Origin: Anaerolineales bacterium UBA877
GTDB taxonomy: Bacteria > Chloroflexota > Anaerolineae > Anaerolineales > Villigracilaceae
Reading direction: 5' to 3'
DNA length: 64,000 bases
Assembly: GCA_002294405.1 (NCBI GenBank)
Contig: DBFP01000018.1
Span: 1-64,000 of the forward strand
Shown: positions 17,222-26,909 of the stretch, in pieces
Numbering within the stretch: the first letter of the stretch is position 1
Layout: each line of letters starts with the position of its first letter
Notes under the pieces: model-generated
What the model saw: only the letters and a program-made list of their open reading frames with translations
Told to the model about the DNA's origin: nothing
The model's database searches: none
Position numbers and translations under genes: made by a program

Positions 17222-18670
17222 TTATACGCGGCCCACTTTGGCACGCCACATTGGGACAAACTCATCCCGATAAAAATTCGCCTTTGCCAGGTCGGGAGTC
17301 ATTTCCACGACGTTTTCAACCATATCAGTTGATGCTTCCATTTTATTCATTAATCCGACCCCATAAGCTGCCATGAGCGCTGCCCCCAAGACTGCATTTT
17401 CAGACCCGGTAATTCGTACCGGTTTTCCAAACAAATCAGCCGCTACCTGAGACCAGACGCGACTTTTCTGCAAGCCTTTCCCTCCAGCCATAAAATAATC
17501 GCTCCGATCATTAATTTTCATGATCTCATAACCGTCCAATAAATCCATCAATACCCCTTCCATCACGGCTTTGGTTCGATGGGAAATGCTGTCCAGCCGG
17601 GTTGTGTTTCCGAAGAAACCTTTCCTGCGACTGGTTTGTTGCCGGGTGGGTCCCGTGCAAAAGAACAAACCGTCAGATCCAGGAGGTACTTGGGCGGCTA
17701 ATTCATCCATTTGGGAGTAATTGATGATTTTCCCTTTCTCCTGATTAATTTGCCCACGCAGCCATTGGTAACTGGTCCCTCCACCCAGGCTGGTTCCCAC
17801 AACAGCATAGGCGTCGTTGAAGAATGTGCGTGTGTCCATCCCAGGGTAGCGGATAAATTCCGCAATCACCTGTGATATTTGGGCGGCTGTTCCGATATTG
17901 ATCAGGATGGGTGAACCCGGCACAGTCAACCCGCTTCCCACCATGCTCATCTGGTTATCGCCTCCGCCATAGATGACAGGGATTTTTCTTTTCAAACCGA
18001 TGGAATCGCCAACCTGGTTCGATATTGTCCCAGCTTGCTGAGGAGCCAGGTTGACATCTGGAAATATTCGGAGAGGAAGCTGTAATTTCTGAATTAGCTC
18101 TTCGTGCCAGAAATTTAACTTGGTATTGAATAGGCCGGTGCCAAATGCATTCGTCCGATCGGTGGCATAGTCGTTCTTTCCCAATAATTTTCCACGCAGG
18201 AAATCGGTGGGCAAGACAAAATGCATGATCCTGCGGAATAAATCCGGATCTTTTTCCCTGATCCCGAAAAGGATCGCTCCGCTATATCCGCTGGAAATTT
18301 CAGTTCCCAATTCGTCGTATGTCCGAACCCCCATAACCTGTTTCATTTTTTGCATGGTGGTTTGGGAACTCCATTTCTGGTCCTGCCAATTGATCAGGGG
18401 ACCGATCGGGTTCCCAACACCGTCATACAGAACTGCTCCGTGCATCTGACCCGTTAAACCAATAGCCCGGACAGTACCCCGACCGTCCAGCTTTATAACC
18501 GATTCCCGGGTGGCATCAACTGTCTTTTCCCAAAGAGTTTCGAGATCCTGCTCGGCGTCGTCAGGGTAGCTGCGTGTGGACACACAATTCAATTCCAGTG
18601 TTGCAAGGTCGACCAGCCCGGTTTTCACACCAGACGTCCCCAGATCAATGCCCAGGACGTAATCCTTCAT
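17222..18670 (-). CDS. FGGY-family sugar kinase (second kinase of the xylose operon)
   Basis: 482 aa. N-terminal phosphate loop GIDLGTSGVK, the LTGQMHG segment shared with xylulokinases, and C-terminal GGKGLQKSRVWSQVAADLFG with the adenosine-binding region. Start ATG at 18670 overlaps the stop of the xylB gene by 4 bp (ATGA), so translation is coupled; the longer frame to 18715 is inside xylB. It has diverged clearly from its neighbour, so it may act on another ketose or polyol, such as ribulose, or form a heteromer. Confidence 0.88.
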   Translation of the reverse strand: MKDYVLGIDLGTSGVKTGLVDLATLELNCVSTRSYPDDAEQDLETLWEKTVDATRESVIKLDGRGTVRAIGLTGQMHGAVLYDGVGNPIGPLINWQDQKWSSQTTMQKMKQVMGVRTYDELGTEISSGYSGAILFGIREKDPDLFRRIMHFVLPTDFLRGKLLGKNDYATDRTNAFGTGLFNTKLNFWHEELIQKLQLPLRIFPDVNLAPQQAGTISNQVGDSIGLKRKIPVIYGGGDNQMSMVGSGLTVPGSPILINIGTAAQISQVIAEFIRYPGMDTRTFFNDAYAVVGTSLGGGTSYQWLRGQINQEKGKIINYSQMDELAAQVPPGSDGLFFCTGPTRQQTSRRKGFFGNTTRLDSISHRTKAVMEGVLMDLLDGYEIMKINDRSDYFMAGGKGLQKSRVWSQVAADLFGKPVRITGSENAVLGAALMAAYGVGLMNKMEASTDMVENVVEMTPDLAKANFYRDEFVPMWRAKVGRV

Positions 18671-20157
18671 GCCATTTGCTCGAAACTGGGCTTGAGGGAC
18701 GGGTAGAGTTGGCAATAACGCGGATATGCTTTGCGATAGGCTTCAACCTGGTCTGGATCCGGCGACGTAATATTGGTGATCTTGACGATCTGATCACAAG
18801 CTGTGGGTACATCCTTCCATGAGCCAGCTCCGACCCCTGCTAGCAAGGCTGCCCCGAAAGCCGCGCCTTCGGTTGTGTTAACCGTCACCAGCTCTGCTTC
18901 TAGGATGGACGCCAGGATTTGCCTCCAAAGAGCGCTCTTCACGCCGCCCCCGGAAGCGCGTATCTGGCGAATTTCACCCAGCCCGGCGTTTTGGATCAGG
19001 GTGAAGCTGTCTTTCAAACCGTAGGATACACCTTCGAGTACAGCCCGCGTCAGGTGTCCGCGGGCGTGGCGCAGGGTAAGCCCTATCCAGGCTCCCCTCG
19101 CAAGTGGATCTGCGTACGGTGTCCGCTCACCACTCAAATACGGCAGGAATTGAAGCCCCTCGCTTCCTGCAGGGACCGATTCAGCTTCCAGCAGCAGATC
19201 GTCGAAGCTGATACCTGGCGCCAGCGTGTCACGGTACCACTGCAGGCTTCCCGCTGCGGACAGCATGACGCCCATGAAATGCCACATCCCGGGAACGGCG
19301 TGGCAAAAGGCATGCAGACGGCCTTCGGGCTCGATCAACGCAGTGGGAGTTGTAGCGAAGACCACGCCGCTGGTGCCGACCGCCAATGAAACAACACCAG
19401 GTTTGACCGCACCGACACCGACAGCCTGGGCAGCCTGATCACCGCCACCAGCAGCAACCGGAGTGCCGGATTTCAACCCGGTTGCGGCAGCCGCTTCGGC
19501 GGTAACTTTTCCAGTGAACTCTGGTCCCTCTAAAGTCGGCGGCATCCACTTACCCGGAATATCGAGCGCTGCCAACACTTCCTCTGACCAATCGCGGGCA
19601 CGCAAGTCAAACAGCACCGTCCCTGAGCCATCGGCCTTGTCCATGGCATATTCCCCGGTCAGACGGTAACGAATGTAATCCTTGGGGAGCAGGACATGCC
19701 TTGCGCGGGAATACACCTCCGGTTCGTTCTCCTTCACCCATAAGATCTTCGGTGCTGTGAAGCCGGTCAGGGCGATGTTCCCGGTGACCTGGATGAACTT
19801 TTCTTTCCCGACCCGGGCATGGATATCGTCACACTGCGCCTGGGTGCGCCCGTCATTCCATAGGATGGCAGGGCGCAAGACCTCGCCGGCCTCGTCCAGT
19901 AGAACCAGACCGTGCATCTGTCCTGTCAGGCCGACCGCGGAGATGGCTTCACCCCCGATGCCTGCTTTTTCCAGGGCACCATGGATGCTGGCTGAAACCG
20001 CCTGCCACCATTCTTTCGGATCCTGCTCCGACCAGAGAGGCTTGGGCGTCTGAAGCGTGTGCGGACTGGAAGCCACGGAAACCATTTCTCCACGTTCATC
20101 GATCAACAGGGCCTTGCTAGATGTTGTAGACGTATCGATACCCAGGAAATAATTCAT
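18667..20157 (-). CDS. xylB: Xylulokinase
   Basis: 496 aa FGGY kinase: D-xylulose + ATP -> D-xylulose 5-phosphate. GIDTSTTSSK phosphate loop, VGLTGQMHGLVLLD (substrate loop), AAGGGDQAAQAVG, and C-terminal ASGGGVKSALWRQILAS all match xylulokinase. Start at 20157 with GAGGAAA before it. Upstream of it, 20174-20183 is a perfect 10-bp palindrome and 20189-20207 a short hairpin that may balance expression between the GH3 gene and this one. Second in order after xylA and GH3. Confidence 0.93.
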   Translation of the reverse strand: MNYFLGIDTSTTSSKALLIDERGEMVSVASSPHTLQTPKPLWSEQDPKEWWQAVSASIHGALEKAGIGGEAISAVGLTGQMHGLVLLDEAGEVLRPAILWNDGRTQAQCDDIHARVGKEKFIQVTGNIALTGFTAPKILWVKENEPEVYSRARHVLLPKDYIRYRLTGEYAMDKADGSGTVLFDLRARDWSEEVLAALDIPGKWMPPTLEGPEFTGKVTAEAAAATGLKSGTPVAAGGGDQAAQAVGVGAVKPGVVSLAVGTSGVVFATTPTALIEPEGRLHAFCHAVPGMWHFMGVMLSAAGSLQWYRDTLAPGISFDDLLLEAESVPAGSEGLQFLPYLSGERTPYADPLARGAWIGLTLRHARGHLTRAVLEGVSYGLKDSFTLIQNAGLGEIRQIRASGGGVKSALWRQILASILEAELVTVNTTEGAAFGAALLAGVGAGSWKDVPTACDQIVKITNITSPDPDQVEAYRKAYPRYCQLYPSLKPSFEQMA

Positions 20158-20217
20158 GGTTTCCTCGCAATAGGGTTGCAACCGTAGCGGCGAAGCAGCG
20201 CTTTGCCCTTACTAAAA

Positions 20218-22524
20218 TTATCGAATAGTTACCGGGCAAACAAACACCCATTCTTTGACCATGGTCTTCTTCTCCCCAATTACATCAAACTCACCTTCGC
20301 AACGAATATCCGCTGATGATGAGCCGACCATCACTTTGAACGAGCCACTTTCGACCACGAGATTTAGATCGGCATCGTGGAAAGCCAGCTGGTCAATGGG
20401 CAGGTGAAAGGTGATGGTTTTACTTTCGGCAGGCGCAAGGCCTAGGCGGGCGTAACCTTTCAGTTCTTGCACCGGTCGCGGCAGGCTGGCGAACTCATCT
20501 TGAATATAGAGTTGGGCGACTTCATCCCCGGCGATGCTCCCAGTATTGGTGATTTTTACCGAGATATCGAGTTTTTCCCCGGCGGTAAGTTCTGTTTTGG
20601 AGAGGGCAAAATCGCTATAGGCAAAAGAGGTATAGCTCAGTCCGTGCCCAAATGGATAGAGCGGGCTGGCATCCACGCTGACATAATTGACGTACCAGTT
20701 GGAGCGCCCAGCGCTGGGTTTGTGATTGTAGTAAATGGATGTCTGACCGACATGACGAGGGAAAGTCATTGGAAGCTTGCCGCCGGGATTGTTTTCGCCC
20801 AGCAGGGTTTCCACGATTGCTGCTGCGCCTTCTTCACCGGGGAGCCAGGCTTCGAGGATGGCATCCGCTTTTTCGGCGATGTTGTTGATAGCATAGGGGC
20901 GACCAGTGACCAGAACAACGATCACAGGTTTTCCAGTAGCGAAAATCACGGATGCCAGTTTTTCCTGAACGCCGGGCAGGATTAGATCGCCGCTGTCACG
21001 GGTCTCGCCGACTGTGCAATTGGGGGTCGAGCCAGCCCGGTCGCCGAGAACGAGAAGCACCGTATCTGCGACTCTTGCAGCCTGGATGGCCTCGCCAAAG
21101 CCAGATTCGTCTTCGACCAGATTGTCGCAGCCTCGAGCGTAGAAAATATCCTTATTGGGCAAAGCGGTTTTCAGGGCGGTCAGCAGGGAGGGTGTTCTAA
21201 CGGCGAAACGCTCAACATGTGCCGAATCCTTTTTTTCAAAAGTGGAATCAGCAGGCAGCATCGATCCCATTAGTTCTAGCACAGCCGCATAGCTGTAATC
21301 GCCAAGGAAACTGCGCCCGTCTTCAGCATTGGGACCAATCACAGCGAGAGACTGGAATTGGCTGAGCGGGAGCGCGCCGTTATTCTTAAGCAGTACCATG
21401 CTCTTGAACGCAATTTCGCGAGCCAGGGCACGCTGGGAATCGGTTTCAAAGACTTCAGGGACGCAGCCTTCATCGACAAATGGATTTTCGAAGAGACCAA
21501 GTTCGACTTTTTTCCGCAGGATGCGCCCGACGGCGGTATCCACATATTCAAGGTTGATTTCACCCGATTCGAGCGCGGCGCGGAGCGGCTCATTGTAATA
21601 ACTGCAAGATGGCAGTTCAACATCAATGCCAGCACGTAAGGCAAGAACAGCCGCTTCCTGAGGGTGGGAGGCGGCGCGATGATAGGTGAAAATCATCGGA
21701 ATGGCTTCGTAGTCTGAAACAACCAGACCATCAAAACCTAGCGTGCCACGGAGTAAATCCGTGAGAATTCGGCGGGAGGCAGCCACCACTTCTCCATCGA
21801 GTTCAGGATAGGCATTCATGATGCTGGCAATATTTGCATCACGGATTACGGCCTGGAACGGAACGAGAAACGTATCCCATAGATCGTGGATGCCGATATG
21901 CGAGGGGGCGCAGTTCTGCCCGCCCTGCGAGGCACTGTGCCCGACAAAGTGCTTACCAGTTGCCATGACGCCGTTATTGATATTTTCGCCTTGCAAGCCG
22001 TGCACGTACGCCATGCCAAAATGACTGACGAGGGTTGGATCTTCGCCGAAAGTTTCCTCAACACGGCCCCAACGCGAGTCGCGGGCAACATCAAGCACGG
22101 GCGCCAACCCCTGATGGGCCCCCACGCCTCGCAATTGCCTGCGGATCTCGGTGGTCATTTTTGCGGCCAAATCGGGCTGAAAGGTGGACGAAAGCCCAAT
22201 CATCTGCGGGAACATTGTGCCGCCAAGTCCCATATAGCCAGAACAGCATTCCTCATGAACAATGGCAGGAATGCCAAGGCGAGTCTCATGAACGAGGTAA
22301 TGCTGGATGGCATTGTTGAAGCGGGCAACCGCGGCAGGATCCAAGGTGGAGTCTCCGGCAGTGCGGGTGATCTGCCCAATGCCGTTTTGGAGCAGCTTTT
22401 TGGCTCTGGCAGGCGAAAAATCCCTGTCTTCCTGGATTTCGTGCATCCAACAAGAGCCGAGCTGAACAAGTTTTTCGTCCAGGGTCATCCGGGCAAGGAG
22501 GGATTCTGGGGTAGGAGAGGACAT
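20218..22524 (-). CDS. Glycoside hydrolase family 3 beta-glucosidase/beta-xylosidase
   Basis: 768 aa. GH3 N-terminal barrel with GKHFVGHS and the nucleophile D271 in GLVVSDYEA, then the alpha/beta sandwich (LPLSQFQSLAVIGPNA; VLVTGRPYAI; EGAAAIVETL) and a C-terminal fibronectin-III-like domain (from about 640). No signal peptide after the chosen start at 22524 (AGGGAAA upstream; the frame opens at 22599). Position between xylA and xylB argues for xylo-oligosaccharides as substrate, in the cytoplasm. Confidence 0.92.
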   Translation of the reverse strand: MSSPTPESLLARMTLDEKLVQLGSCWMHEIQEDRDFSPARAKKLLQNGIGQITRTAGDSTLDPAAVARFNNAIQHYLVHETRLGIPAIVHEECCSGYMGLGGTMFPQMIGLSSTFQPDLAAKMTTEIRRQLRGVGAHQGLAPVLDVARDSRWGRVEETFGEDPTLVSHFGMAYVHGLQGENINNGVMATGKHFVGHSASQGGQNCAPSHIGIHDLWDTFLVPFQAVIRDANIASIMNAYPELDGEVVAASRRILTDLLRGTLGFDGLVVSDYEAIPMIFTYHRAASHPQEAAVLALRAGIDVELPSCSYYNEPLRAALESGEINLEYVDTAVGRILRKKVELGLFENPFVDEGCVPEVFETDSQRALAREIAFKSMVLLKNNGALPLSQFQSLAVIGPNAEDGRSFLGDYSYAAVLELMGSMLPADSTFEKKDSAHVERFAVRTPSLLTALKTALPNKDIFYARGCDNLVEDESGFGEAIQAARVADTVLLVLGDRAGSTPNCTVGETRDSGDLILPGVQEKLASVIFATGKPVIVVLVTGRPYAINNIAEKADAILEAWLPGEEGAAAIVETLLGENNPGGKLPMTFPRHVGQTSIYYNHKPSAGRSNWYVNYVSVDASPLYPFGHGLSYTSFAYSDFALSKTELTAGEKLDISVKITNTGSIAGDEVAQLYIQDEFASLPRPVQELKGYARLGLAPAESKTITFHLPIDQLAFHDADLNLVVESGSFKVMVGSSSADIRCEGEFDVIGEKKTMVKEWVFVCPVTIR

Positions 22525-22588
22525 TGTGAATTTCCCTGCTTCAGGGATCAAGTTTTCTCTAAGGCCGGATACCGAAAACTTGATATGT

Positions 22589-23749
22589 TTATCGCACACC
22601 CGTTAGGATATCGATCGTGAGCTGGTCGAGCCGTTCGTATTTCAGCCCACGGCTGGAAACAGAGGCGCGTTCAAATGATTGGGCTTTGAGGGCAGCCGCT
22701 TTTTCAACGGAGTATTTGCCGAAGAAGGGCATCATCGCGGCATCTTCAGCATTGATTTCCGCCAGAATTGCCTGGACTTCCTTATCCGCATTGAAGTGGG
22801 CGGCTTTTTCCTTGAGGATGAGATAGGTGCGCATGCAGCCACATGCAAAATCCTTCACGCCCTCGTAGTCCTCGGTGCGGTAGGCATGGGCGTCGAAGTG
22901 GCGGCTGCCACTGTATCCCACATCCTCGAGAAACTTGACAAGGTAGAAGGCCGCCTTGATATCGCGCGAGCCAAAACGCAGGTCCTGGTCATAACGTCCG
23001 GGGTACTGGTCGTTCAGGTCGATGTGGAACAGTTTCCCCGCCTCCCATGCCTGCGCCACGCCGTGAGTGAAGTTGATCCCTGCCATGTGCTCGTGCGCCA
23101 CTTCAGGGTTGACACCGACCATTTCGTGATGGTCGAGGGTCGCGATGAAGGCCAGCATGTGCCCGGTGGTCGGGTTGAAGATGTCGCCGCGCGGCTCGTT
23201 GGGCTTGGCCTCCAGTGCGAATTTCAGATCATACTTCTTATCCCGGACGTATTCGCACAGGAAGTTCATCGCTTCGCGGCTGCGTTTGATGGACTCAATC
23301 ACACTTTTACTGGAATCCGTTTCCGTGCCCTCGCGCCCGCCCCAGAACACGTACACTTTCGCTCCGAACTCCACACCCAGGTCAATGGCATTCATTGTCT
23401 TCTGAAGCGCATATGCACGCACCCGGGAATCGTTGGATGTAAAAGCCCCGTCCTTGAATACCGGGTCACCAAATAAATTGGTGGTTGCCATTGGAACAAC
23501 CAACCCTGTCTCGGCCAAAGCTTTATGGAAGGATTTCTTTATCCCATCTGCTTCAGACGGGGTAGCATCGATCGGGATCAGATCGTTGTCGTGGAAGTTG
23601 ACACCGTAGGCGCCGACCTCTGCGAGCAAGTGAACCAACTCGGCTGGTGACTTCGGCTCACGCACCGGGCCTCCAAATGGGTCACGACCTAGGTTGCCAA
23701 CCGTCCAAAGGCCAAAAGTAAATTTGTGTTCAGGTTTGGGAGTGTACAT
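22589..23749 (-). CDS. xylA: Xylose isomerase (class I)
   Basis: 386 aa: D-xylose <-> D-xylulose. Short class I type, like the actinobacterial enzymes. Catalytic H53 and D56 in NFHDND, metal/substrate residues E180 and K182 in [22 protein letters not shown] and [20 protein letters not shown] six bases before the ATG. First gene of the xylose unit; 136 bp separate it from the next gene upstream, where a weak TTGAAA (23799-23804, minus) could serve as -35. Confidence 0.96.
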   Translation of the reverse strand: MYTPKPEHKFTFGLWTVGNLGRDPFGGPVREPKSPAELVHLLAEVGAYGVNFHDNDLIPIDATPSEADGIKKSFHKALAETGLVVPMATTNLFGDPVFKDGAFTSNDSRVRAYALQKTMNAIDLGVEFGAKVYVFWGGREGTETDSSKSVIESIKRSREAMNFLCEYVRDKKYDLKFALEAKPNEPRGDIFNPTTGHMLAFIATLDHHEMVGVNPEVAHEHMAGINFTHGVAQAWEAGKLFHIDLNDQYPGRYDQDLRFGSRDIKAAFYLVKFLEDVGYSGSRHFDAHAYRTEDYEGVKDFACGCMRTYLILKEKAAHFNADKEVQAILAEINAEDAAMMPFFGKYSVEKAAALKAQSFERASVSSRGLKYERLDQLTIDILTGVR

Positions 23750-23885
23750 GGGAATCTCCTATGATAGGGCCAGGGTAATTAGTATTTTGACAGGCTGTTT
23801 TCAAGCATTTTCCGATTGATCATTGCTTTTGATACGTTTTAACAATCCATTCAGTATTTCTTCAATATACCAGATGCACCTTGCT

Positions 23886-25130
23886 TCAAGATAACACCAA
23901 ATCCATTGTCTTCCTGGACCATTCCCAAAGTCGTTGAGGTTGATAACGCATCGTGCTGATGTCTTTCATGATCACTTCAACCACACAATCCCTGGTAATC
24001 TCCAGAGTCTCCCGAAGGTTTTTTTGGGATTCGATTGCGTCCCATTGATCACCAGCGAACATTGCGGGGTTAGGTTTGTATGATAAAACATACTTCCCGT
24101 TTGAGTTGTCGACCATCTTCACTACATCAGCCCATGGGCTCATCGAGACCTTGCGCAGGTTGGGTATCGTTTTAAGTATATCCATCTTATTATGCAGTTC
24201 ATCGCAGCAGCCATAATAGATCAAACCAAATTGCTCCATCCATCGTTTCTCGTATTGAAGGGCGAACTCGGCATGCATTTTAGGAGAGACACCTGCAAAT
24301 ATTTGAGCGGCACCGCATCCCCATTGGTCGATTGTCCTAGCCTGCCTGGTGTTGAATTCCGGCTTTGGCAGCTCGTTAGTGTATCCAAGACCACCGGACC
24401 CCACCCGGTAGTTGCCATCTGTTACAGATAAAAGGTTCAAATCCTTCCACTGCTTCAAACGACTCAAATATCCATTGACAAGACGATCCATGGCTTGATG
24501 AACGAGTTCCGGGCGCAGCATAAGATCCATCATCGCCTTTTGGACACCCCACCATTGGATCAGCTCATCCCATGGGGCAAACCAAGAATGTACAATTCCA
24601 ACTTTCTCAATGGGGAGGATGTCTCCAAAGGCTTCAACGAGAAATTGATAATTTCGCTCACTGGCCTGCTCATCATGAAACACAATTGGAAATTTAATTT
24701 TCTCCAAATCTTTTTCGCTGTCAATTTGAGGATGGAATTCCCTGGACACAATATCGCTTCTCTGGTCTGTGATAACCACATCGCTCAACTCACTAATGCC
24801 AAAGCCTGAATCGTGAATAACAAGAGGCGAGTAGAATTTCGCGTCGACAACCATATCGGCAGGCATGTGGTGCCACTGGTAGAGTGTCTGCCGGAACATA
24901 TTCTCAATTTGCCGACAAAAGGGATCGGTTGTTTGCAGTTCCAATTCCCCGTCCACATCCATCTCGTGCCATGGAATTTCGTTGATCCACACGAGCGGTC
25001 TACCCGGCATATTGCCATTCAACCGTTTCCATTCCAGAATCTTTTCTGCGTGGATCGGTAAGGAGGCAATTGTTGCCTGCTGGTCGGCTAGTCGTCGCAG
25101 GATTGACCTGTCTTTTTGGCGGATCATCAT
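23886..25130 (-). CDS. UroD-superfamily protein, long form with GCC motif
   Basis: 414 aa, related to uroporphyrinogen decarboxylase-type cobalamin methyltransferases by its barrel layout and by proximity, but with a distinct signature: LIYYGCCDELHNKMDILKTI and LRKVSMSPWAD near the C-terminus. A paralogue with the same blocks lies at 49864-51156. The usual HxCG zinc motif is absent; the adjacent cysteines and Glu/Asp may provide the metal site. Start overlaps the corrinoid-protein stop by 4 bp, so it works with that protein. Probably a methyltransferase; substrate unknown. Confidence 0.75.
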   Translation of the reverse strand: MMIRQKDRSILRRLADQQATIASLPIHAEKILEWKRLNGNMPGRPLVWINEIPWHEMDVDGELELQTTDPFCRQIENMFRQTLYQWHHMPADMVVDAKFYSPLVIHDSGFGISELSDVVITDQRSDIVSREFHPQIDSEKDLEKIKFPIVFHDEQASERNYQFLVEAFGDILPIEKVGIVHSWFAPWDELIQWWGVQKAMMDLMLRPELVHQAMDRLVNGYLSRLKQWKDLNLLSVTDGNYRVGSGGLGYTNELPKPEFNTRQARTIDQWGCGAAQIFAGVSPKMHAEFALQYEKRWMEQFGLIYYGCCDELHNKMDILKTIPNLRKVSMSPWADVVKMVDNSNGKYVLSYKPNPAMFAGDQWDAIESQKNLRETLEITRDCVVEVIMKDISTMRYQPQRLWEWSRKTMDLVLS

Positions 25131-25768
25131 AAGGCGATAATCAACGACTTCGCAACTGCGACCGCCCGGCTGGCGTCTGAAGCATAACCGTCTGCTCCTA
25201 TTTTCCGGGCATAGTCTTCTGTAATAGGTGCTCCGCCCACCATGATCTTAACCTGGTCCCGCAGCCCGGCTTGCTCAATGGCTTTGATGATCCCTCCCAT
25301 GGAAATCATCGTGGTGGTGAGCAAAGCTGACAGGCCCACCAGTTTTGCACCATGTTCATGAATGGCCAGGACGAATTTTTCCGGGGTGACATCCGTTCCG
25401 AGGTCGACCACATCGAACCCGGCGCCTGCCAGCATCATTCGGACAAGGTTCTTGCCGATGTCATGCATGTCGCCTTTCACAGTCCCGATCACTACAGTTG
25501 CGAGCGGCCTGGTATCTGCAACCGAGAGCAAAGGTTTAAGGATGGCCATACATGCCTGCATGGCGCGCGCAGCAATAAGCATTTCGGGAATGTAGAAAAT
25601 CCCTGCTTCGAATTGTTTTCCCACCTCCGACATCGCTGCAATCAATCCCCCGTTCAGGACCAACTCGAGTGGTACACGTTCTTCCAATGCCTGCCTGGTC
25701 AGATCCAATGCTCCTGCAGCATTCCCATCGATCACAGATTGCTTTAATTTTTCCAGATCAAAACTCAT
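25127..25768 (-). CDS. Corrinoid (B12-binding) methyltransferase protein
   Basis: 213 aa. N-terminal helical cap domain (about 1-85) and C-terminal Rossmann B12-binding domain with D100-x-H102-D-x-G105, whose His is the lower cobalt ligand, then SALLTTTM and GGAPITEDYA. The type used in methanol, methylamine and aryl-ether methyl transfer (MtaC/MtbC-like). Sits between two UroD-like genes, so it should carry the methyl group between a methylated donor and an acceptor. Confidence 0.93.
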   Translation of the reverse strand: MSFDLEKLKQSVIDGNAAGALDLTRQALEERVPLELVLNGGLIAAMSEVGKQFEAGIFYIPEMLIAARAMQACMAILKPLLSVADTRPLATVVIGTVKGDMHDIGKNLVRMMLAGAGFDVVDLGTDVTPEKFVLAIHEHGAKLVGLSALLTTTMISMGGIIKAIEQAGLRDQVKIMVGGAPITEDYARKIGADGYASDASRAVAVAKSLIIAL

Positions 25769-25793
25769 CACTCATCTCCTGAATAGTAAACTT

Positions 25794-26906
25794 CTAAATT
25801 TTCCAAGCATGCGCTTCCTCGAGCAGGATGGCATAATTCTGCAAAGGCACATAATTTGCGATGGTATTGCCAGAGCCGAAGGCGAATCTTCCACCGGGCA
25901 TGCAAGTGTCCAGGATGCCGCGCAGGTAGCTACGCAACTCGCTCCCTGGTAGAGTGGCCAACTTGTCCATATCCACCCCACCCATCAGGGCGATGCGATC
26001 CCCAAAGCGGGTCTTGACCTCTCCCACGGGCATAATCACGTCCTGAAAAGAGTGGAACCCGTCAATTTTGACCATATCGATCAGGTCATCCATCACCGAA
26101 GGGGTATTTCGGTACAAGTTACCACAACTATGGATCCAGAACGGCTTGCCGTGCTCATGGGCAAGGGCAGCATACTTGGCCAGCCAGGGGAAAAGCAGCC
26201 GCCGCAGGTCGGCGGGGGAAATCATTGTGCCGGTCTTGAACCCCATATCATCAGCGTGGAAGATGGCACCCACCACATCACACCCCACACAAGCCCGGTA
26301 ATACTCATAGACGATCTGCCCCCACCGGTTGAAAACGCCTTCCACCAACTTCGGATTATCATGCAATAAGAAAAAGAGCCCCTCATAACCCAGAAAGGAT
26401 TCGAAAATGTTTTCAAACAAGTTACCTGAAACAGTGATCTTCATACCTTCCGGTACCAGGTCATCAGCCATGTCGAGCGTTTCAGGGGCAGCACGGATCT
26501 GGTCCCAGGGAAAGCGTTCAAAGTCCTCCTGGGAGCGGATCAGCGCACCGGATTCATCCACCCAATCCCGGAACCCTCGCGAAGCCCCGGCTGTATCGGC
26601 AGCCTGACGGATCCTGCCAGATGGGAGGTTGACCCATAAAGGCCAGAGAGGGACGAAATCGTAACCAAGACGGTAGTACAGGTTGATCAATTGTTGGTAA
26701 TAATGTTTATCTGGAGAGGCTGGTCCACCCACCCCATCGGGAAGTGCCCAAGGTTCATCCAGGTATGATTCCTGGATGGTCTTGAGAATTTCCGAATCTA
26801 TCCCAATCTCGACGATCGGGACTCGGCCAGGTTTTTTATCACCCCGCATAACGGATAAAAATTCATCAAAATCCGGTGCAGGATGTTCGAGCAGTAAGCC
26901 CGACAT
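25794..26906 (-). CDS. UroD-family methyltransferase (MtaA/MtbA-like)
   Basis: 370 aa. Uroporphyrinogen-decarboxylase fold with the zinc-type HSCGN segment (WIHSCGNLYRNTPSVMDDL) and LMGGVDMDKL plus a final GSGNTIANYVP. These are features of cobamide:thiol methyltransferases rather than of true HemE, which has N-terminal Arg motifs that are missing here. GGAGG precedes the ATG. Directly followed by the corrinoid protein; together they could transfer methyl groups from a methylated glycan or methoxy compound. Confidence 0.85.
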   Translation of the reverse strand: MSGLLLEHPAPDFDEFLSVMRGDKKPGRVPIVEIGIDSEILKTIQESYLDEPWALPDGVGGPASPDKHYYQQLINLYYRLGYDFVPLWPLWVNLPSGRIRQAADTAGASRGFRDWVDESGALIRSQEDFERFPWDQIRAAPETLDMADDLVPEGMKITVSGNLFENIFESFLGYEGLFFLLHDNPKLVEGVFNRWGQIVYEYYRACVGCDVVGAIFHADDMGFKTGTMISPADLRRLLFPWLAKYAALAHEHGKPFWIHSCGNLYRNTPSVMDDLIDMVKIDGFHSFQDVIMPVGEVKTRFGDRIALMGGVDMDKLATLPGSELRSYLRGILDTCMPGGRFAFGSGNTIANYVPLQNYAILLEEAHAWKI

Positions 26907-26909
26907 GGG

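Noticed and set aside
20174..20183. 10-bp palindrome as a definite operator
   Set aside because: It lies inside the operon between GH3 and xylB with no promoter elements; too short to claim.
25794..26906. HemE uroporphyrinogen decarboxylase (and the other UroD-like genes)
   Set aside because: HemE N-terminal Arg motifs are missing, there are five divergent copies, there is no haem gene nearby, and one copy adjoins a corrinoid protein.
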